Assembly (NCBI GenBank): GCA_001584585.1
Contig: LSYV01000059.1
Coordinates: forward strand, 224,841 to 235,646
DNA from: Gonium pectorale
Taxonomy: Eukaryota > Chlorophyta > Chlorophyceae > Chlamydomonadales > Volvocaceae
Length of the DNA: 10,806 nucleotides
Direction: 5' to 3'
The notes under the pieces are model-generated. The model was not told where the DNA came from. It saw only the letters and a program-made list of their open reading frames with translations, and did no database searches. The position numbers and the translations under genes were made by a program. Of the stretch, positions 8,047 to 10,806 are shown piece by piece (position 1 is the stretch's first letter; each line of letters begins with the position of its first letter).

Positions 8047-8136
8047 GAGCTGCAGGCGCAGTGGGACGCACGCGTGGGGCTGTGCGGCCCCACGCGGCTC
8101 ATGCGGGGGCTGCTGGAGCTGTCGAGGGCGGGGTAG

Positions 8137-8802
8137 ACAGATCACCAGCCGCCTGGGCTACTTTCATATCGGGTGGGAATGAATGGATGCTCGCACCGTA
8201 CGTGCGTCGTGGTACATGTCCGGCCGGCGGAACGATTGCGCTTCGTCTATTTCGTCGCGAACTGTCGCTCACACGAGCCGGGTCACAAAGAAGGGTACCG
8301 GTGACAACAAGCAGCAAGCCACGCTGCCGCTATGGGGAGGGACCATGGGGTCGCACGCTGCATCTGCGCTGGTGCGCTGGCTGCTGGCTTGGATCGGCTT
8401 CGAACGGAGGATTCTCGCCGTACGTCTCGCCGTACGTCTCGCCGTGCGTGTGCGTGAAGGCACGGCGCCTCATCGTTACAGCACCGCTTTGTTGGCACAG
8501 GTACGGTAGTTGCGGCGGATGGAGTCCCTGCAGCTGTCGCTGCGGGAATGCCAACCCCATGTATGCATGGGAACGCGTGGCGAACTAATCAACCGGAGGC
8601 TGGTTGTGCTGCGGCTCGACATGCAGACGTTATGAGATGTATGTACGAGGCGGGCGGCGACGGCTCATATATCGGCGGTTGAGGACAGGCAAGCGGCACA
8701 AGGTACAGGATAGGAAGGGTTTCGAACAGCCTGGTTATCTTCCATTTTGGGGATTCGTCAGGCCGCACGTTTCCCCTTCCTCCGGAGGCCACGAAATTCG
8801 TT
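8137..8802. other. No gene recognised after the LRR pseudogene
   Basis: This is 3' flank of the pseudogene. It contains a small 12-bp repeat (8414-8449) and, from 8589, a stretch that faintly resembles 4378-4470 (AACCGGAGGCTG, CATGCAGA, GTACG-GGCGG, GCGGCGA in the same order). No frame is convincing on either strand. Confidence 0.4.
8414..8449 (+). repeat. 12-bp tandem repeat CTCGCCGTACGT x3
   Basis: Units start at 8414, 8426 and 8438; the third differs by one base (GTGCGT). The period is a multiple of three, so an overlapping frame stays open and reads LAVR repeats, but nothing around it supports coding. Confidence 0.9.
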
Positions 8803-8844
8803 TGGCTGGGGACCAGCCATGGTATCTTCGTTCGTCCGAACGAA
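8803..8844. repeat. Cluster of small palindromes
   Basis: TGGCTGG at 8803-8809 pairs with CCAGCCA at 8813-8819 over a 3-base loop. TTCGTTCG at 8827-8834 pairs with CGAACGAA at 8837-8844 over a 2-base centre. ACGAA/TTCGT around 8790-8802 is a third, shorter one. CGAACG and GTTCG recur to 8895. Such clusters occur in ends of non-autonomous DNA transposons, but no terminal inverted repeat pair or target duplication could be defined. Confidence 0.7.
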
Positions 8845-9826
8845 CGGATGGCCGTTTTGGTGATTTTGGACGAACGCACAGGACCCCCGTTCGGTGGTGG
8901 GCACACATCCAAGTAGGGGCCTTGTGAGATGTTGCCGTGGCCGTCCATGATTGGCGGCAGATGGGATCGGACCCGTACGTTTTGGGCTGTTTGCGGACCC
9001 TGCAATTCGTGTTGCTGACGACGATAGATACGTGGCCTATCAGAATCTCATTTTTCTCAAGTCCGGGTCAAGTTTGCCCTCTAATTTTTCGTAAATCATG
9101 TCCGCAACAAGGGGTATTTTTCGAAAAAACGTTCAAGTTAACCAGGTTTCGAACGATGCTTGCTTGGGTCCAGCGGCGGGACTACTGGCACGCTACCCGA
9201 CTTAACACGCACGATGCCGTACCAACCACCACCAACCGCAGGTCAGGCACCCAACAGACACCCGCCCGGTCATCAGCTCATCACCGTACATACATCCGTG
9301 CGCGCACCAATGTGAAGCACATGCAGGCAGTACGCTGTAGCTTGGGCACGCATGCATGCTTACTTACTACCGTCCTCGCCAATGGCCGCCAAGCCAAGCC
9401 AAGCCAACAGCAGCCTCCAGGCAAGCCGCAGCGTGCTTACTGTAACAGTGATGATGAACGAACGTGCGTGCTCATGTTCGCTCGCGCCCTGCCTGCTGGA
9501 CGACGCAGCAAAGACGGCAGGAAGCAGGATCCGGGCGAGACCGAATGCTTCCAGCATGGAGCGGCGGCGCTCGCTCCGCGCTCTCGCTCGAAATCTGCGC
9601 AGCCAGGATATCATATGCAGAGGCGGGCCCTCGAGAGCGCAGTATGCGTGTGTAAACCGCAACGCCAAATGAAGAGATCGCAGGGCAGGGCGGGCTGTGC
9701 CAAGCAACCCCGCCATACCCGCCATACCCGCAACCGTATGGTTTGGTGCATTCGTACGCAGGGTGTACGGAAGTCCATCTACCTGGGAGATAGAGAGGGT
9801 CCGGATGCCGCACTCCGCGCGCGCAC
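8845..9826. other. Lower-GC stretch, no gene assigned
   Basis: Positions 9030-9150 are unusually A/T-rich for the window (TTTTTCTC, TAATTTTTCGTAAATC, a perfect TTTTT-CG-AAAAA palindrome at 9117-9128). Small repeats include AAGCC-type units near 9388-9407 and CCGCCATAC x2 near 9709-9728. A long plus-strand open frame without stop crosses most of this stretch (see findings) but lacks recognisable content. The right end probably includes introns of the minus-strand glycoprotein gene. Confidence 0.4.
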
Positions 9827-9873
9827 CTGCGGGCATCTTCAGGCCCTCGGCGGCGTCGGCGGGGGACTTGCTG
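9827..9873 (-). CDS. Possible small exon of the minus-strand glycoprotein gene
   Basis: On the minus strand, acceptor CTTGCTTCAG precedes a 47-nt stretch that reads SKSPADAAEGLKMPA in one frame and ends at a good donor, CCCGCAG|GTGCGC (intron starts at 9826). The peptide is plausible, but its phase does not match the end of the exon at 9904-10023 as I drew it, so at least one splice site is wrong or the gene is damaged. An alternative next exon, with matching phase, would start after CTATCTCCCAG near 9780 and read RWTSVHPAYECTKPYG. Confidence 0.25.
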
Positions 9874-9903
9874 CTGAAGCAAGGCCGAAGAGAGGCGAGG
9901 CAC

Positions 9904-10615
9904 GGAGGGGTTCGTTGCGCGAGCAATAATTGCCCGTGTCGGGCGCTGTGAAGAGCGCGGGGGCGGCCTCGGCGCTGTCAGAGGTGAGGTTCCTGAACTC
10001 CAGCACCTCCATCACAACGTAGCCTGGGGCGGTCGGCGGAGCAGGCAGAAGAGTGTCGAGAAAACTGCGTGCGTGGGTTTGTGGCTCAGCGGGTTCGCTG
10101 GGGCGGCGGGGCTACACCGGTACCCAGCTTTACGGAGCTGGCCGCTTTAGTCGGTCCATACGCATCATGTGTGCTGTGCATGCGCGCAAACCTCTGAACG
10201 AGATGCACCGGGAAATGGGAACGGGAAATGAGAACGGGAAACGGGAAAGGGAAACGGGAACGGGAAACAGGAACGAACGGATGACGCGCTCGCGGGAAGG
10301 AGGCTTGCCGGGTAGGTGGGGCAGCTGGGTTTCGTGGCGCGCGCGAGCCACGAGGTCGCAGCACCAAGCTAGCTGAATGAACCCGGTCTGGACCTCGCGC
10401 CGCACGCAACGCAATGCACGCACGCAGGCCCACCTGCCGTTCTTCGTGTCTACGCCAAGCAAGGCACTCGAAGGACACCCCGGTGCTGTTGCTCCGCGCC
10501 ACGTCCACCAGGCCGGCGTGGATGGAGCTGTTGGAGCAGTAGTAGTAGGACGACGGCGCCGTCAGCGACGATTCGTTGCTCACCGACACGTTCTGCAGCT
10601 GCCACGGAGCCGGAG
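9904..10615 (-). CDS. Partial secreted/ectodomain glycoprotein with repeated N-glycosylation-rich module
   Basis: I do not recognise the family. Exon 1 (minus, from about 10615 down to about 10450; the acceptor could also be at 10598 or 10592) reads PWQLQNVSVSNESSLTAP, SSYYYCSNSSIHAGLVDVA and RSNSTGVSFECLAW. After an intron of about 400 nt, acceptor CCGCCCCAG leads into exon 2 (10023 down to 9904): YVVMEVLEFRNLTSDSAEAA, PALFTAPDTGNYCSRNEPL, ending at C|GTGCCT. Both exons share the pattern L-x(1,2)-N-[VL]-[ST], a Ser-rich part, TAP, an aromatic and Cys, so they look like successive copies of one module. Five N-X-S/T sequons in under 100 residues and paired Cys suggest an extracellular or lumenal protein. 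In-phase joining uses the donor TTGGC|GTAGAC at about 10455, which is not strong; CGGCAG|GTGGGC at 10433 looks better but is out of phase. The 5' part lies beyond the (GT)n tract, outside the window. Confidence 0.55.
10210..10275 (+). repeat. GGGAAAC/GGGAAC purine-rich repeat
   Basis: Irregular head-to-tail units of GGGAAAT, GGGAACG, GGGAAACG and GGGAAAGG run for about 65 bp, all purine-rich on the plus strand. On the minus strand it is a pyrimidine-rich CCCGTTTCC tract inside the proposed intron between the two glycoprotein exons, upstream of the acceptor at 10024. Confidence 0.9.
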
Positions 10616-10678
10616 CTAGCTTACCGGGATAGCTTGCGAGCGTCCGCGTGCGAGCGAGAGACGGATGCGGGGCGAGCG

Positions 10679-10696
10679 GTGTGTGTGTGTGTGTGT

Positions 10697-10781
<85 letters not shown>

Positions 10782-10806
10782 NGTGTGTGTGTGTGTGTGT
10801 GTGTGT
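10679..10806 (+). repeat. (GT)n microsatellite with an ambiguous base
   Basis: GT dinucleotides run unbroken to the window edge except for an A at 10701 and an N at 10782. The tract lies about 60 bp upstream (minus strand) of the first visible glycoprotein exon, where it reads (CA)n and is probably intronic. Its true length is uncertain because such tracts collapse or break in assembly. Confidence 0.98.

Larger units (their letters stand above)
6397..8136 (+). pseudogene. LRR protein gene copy 2, degenerate duplicate lacking the LRR core
   Basis: Blocks match copy 1 in order. LTLADILPQ and FLTKLL-to-RAARLSFQSLR (6423-6560) match the N-terminal leader. The sequence then jumps to ELVLDGVSVSPGED (6673), so about 0.7 kb of copy 1 (roughly 965-1690, most of the LRR core) is missing. 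Positions 6673-7110 are nearly identical to 1737-2180; by eye there are about ten differences in the first 200 aligned bases. Then come MLLLRGRGMGALFPYPEVLH, GVLLQCGRGS, VPDDMACAA and the last exon ELQAQWDARVGLCG to LLELSRAG and TAG 8134. Lesions: TGA 6472-6474 in place of an Ala codon; TAG 6670-6672 where copy 1 has CAG; a 4-bp length change near 7113 giving TGA 7129-7131; further frame changes near 7150-7190; a 64-bp duplication; and a 4-bp insertion near 7730. A full-length product is not possible. Whether a shorter RNA is made is unknown. Confidence 0.85.

Noticed and set aside
9020..9180. Transposase or retroelement remnant in the A/T-rich stretch
   Set aside because: No catalytic motif, LTR or terminal inverted repeat pair could be found; only base composition and small palindromes stand out.
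1..10806. tRNA, rRNA or small RNA genes
   Set aside because: No cloverleaf with A/B boxes (GGTTCGAATCC-like) or rRNA core motif was seen on either strand by eye.

Overview
The window looks like nuclear DNA from a GC-rich green alga, most likely a volvocine (Chlamydomonas/Volvox/Gonium-type). The reasons are leucine-rich-repeat (LRR) protein coding with Ala/Gly-rich low-complexity linkers, short exons cut by introns with GTGCGC-like donors and CAG acceptors, abundant small tandem repeats, and a long (GT)n tract. It is not bacterial: there are no operons or ribosome-binding sites, and the genes only make sense with introns. The species is not determined. This rests on style, not on a database match.

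Layout. Positions 1-135 are a 38-bp minisatellite. Positions 781-3097 (+) hold an LRR protein gene (copy 1), with a frame change or very short intron near 1026-1083 and a terminal intron of about 152 nt that fits best as a GC-AG intron. Positions 3403-4020 hold a diverged two-unit tandem repeat of about 300-320 bp. Positions 4040-4486 (+) may be a small two-exon gene. Positions 5702-5920 (-) are an isolated, convincing terminal exon of an unrecognised gene. Positions 6397-8136 (+) are a second, direct copy of the LRR gene (copy 2). It has lost the LRR-coding core and carries two nonsense codons, frameshifts and an internal 64-bp tandem duplication, so it is a pseudogene. Positions 8137-9826 are mostly unassigned, with a cluster of small palindromes. 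Positions 9827-10615 (-) hold exons of a probable secreted or ectodomain glycoprotein with a repeated N-glycosylation-rich module; its 5' part lies beyond the window. The window ends in a long (GT)n microsatellite.

How it fits together. The main story is local gene duplication followed by decay. Two copies of an LRR gene lie head-to-tail about 5.6 kb apart. Their coding parts are still very similar in places, while their introns and low-complexity segments have diverged beyond easy alignment. A faint similarity between 4378-4470 and 8589-8660 suggests the duplicated block also took in sequence downstream of the LRR gene. No conserved operon-like system, transposase, CRISPR array or RNA gene was recognised. 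The novel content is unrecognised lineage-specific protein families and their fast turnover, not a clear new molecular system.
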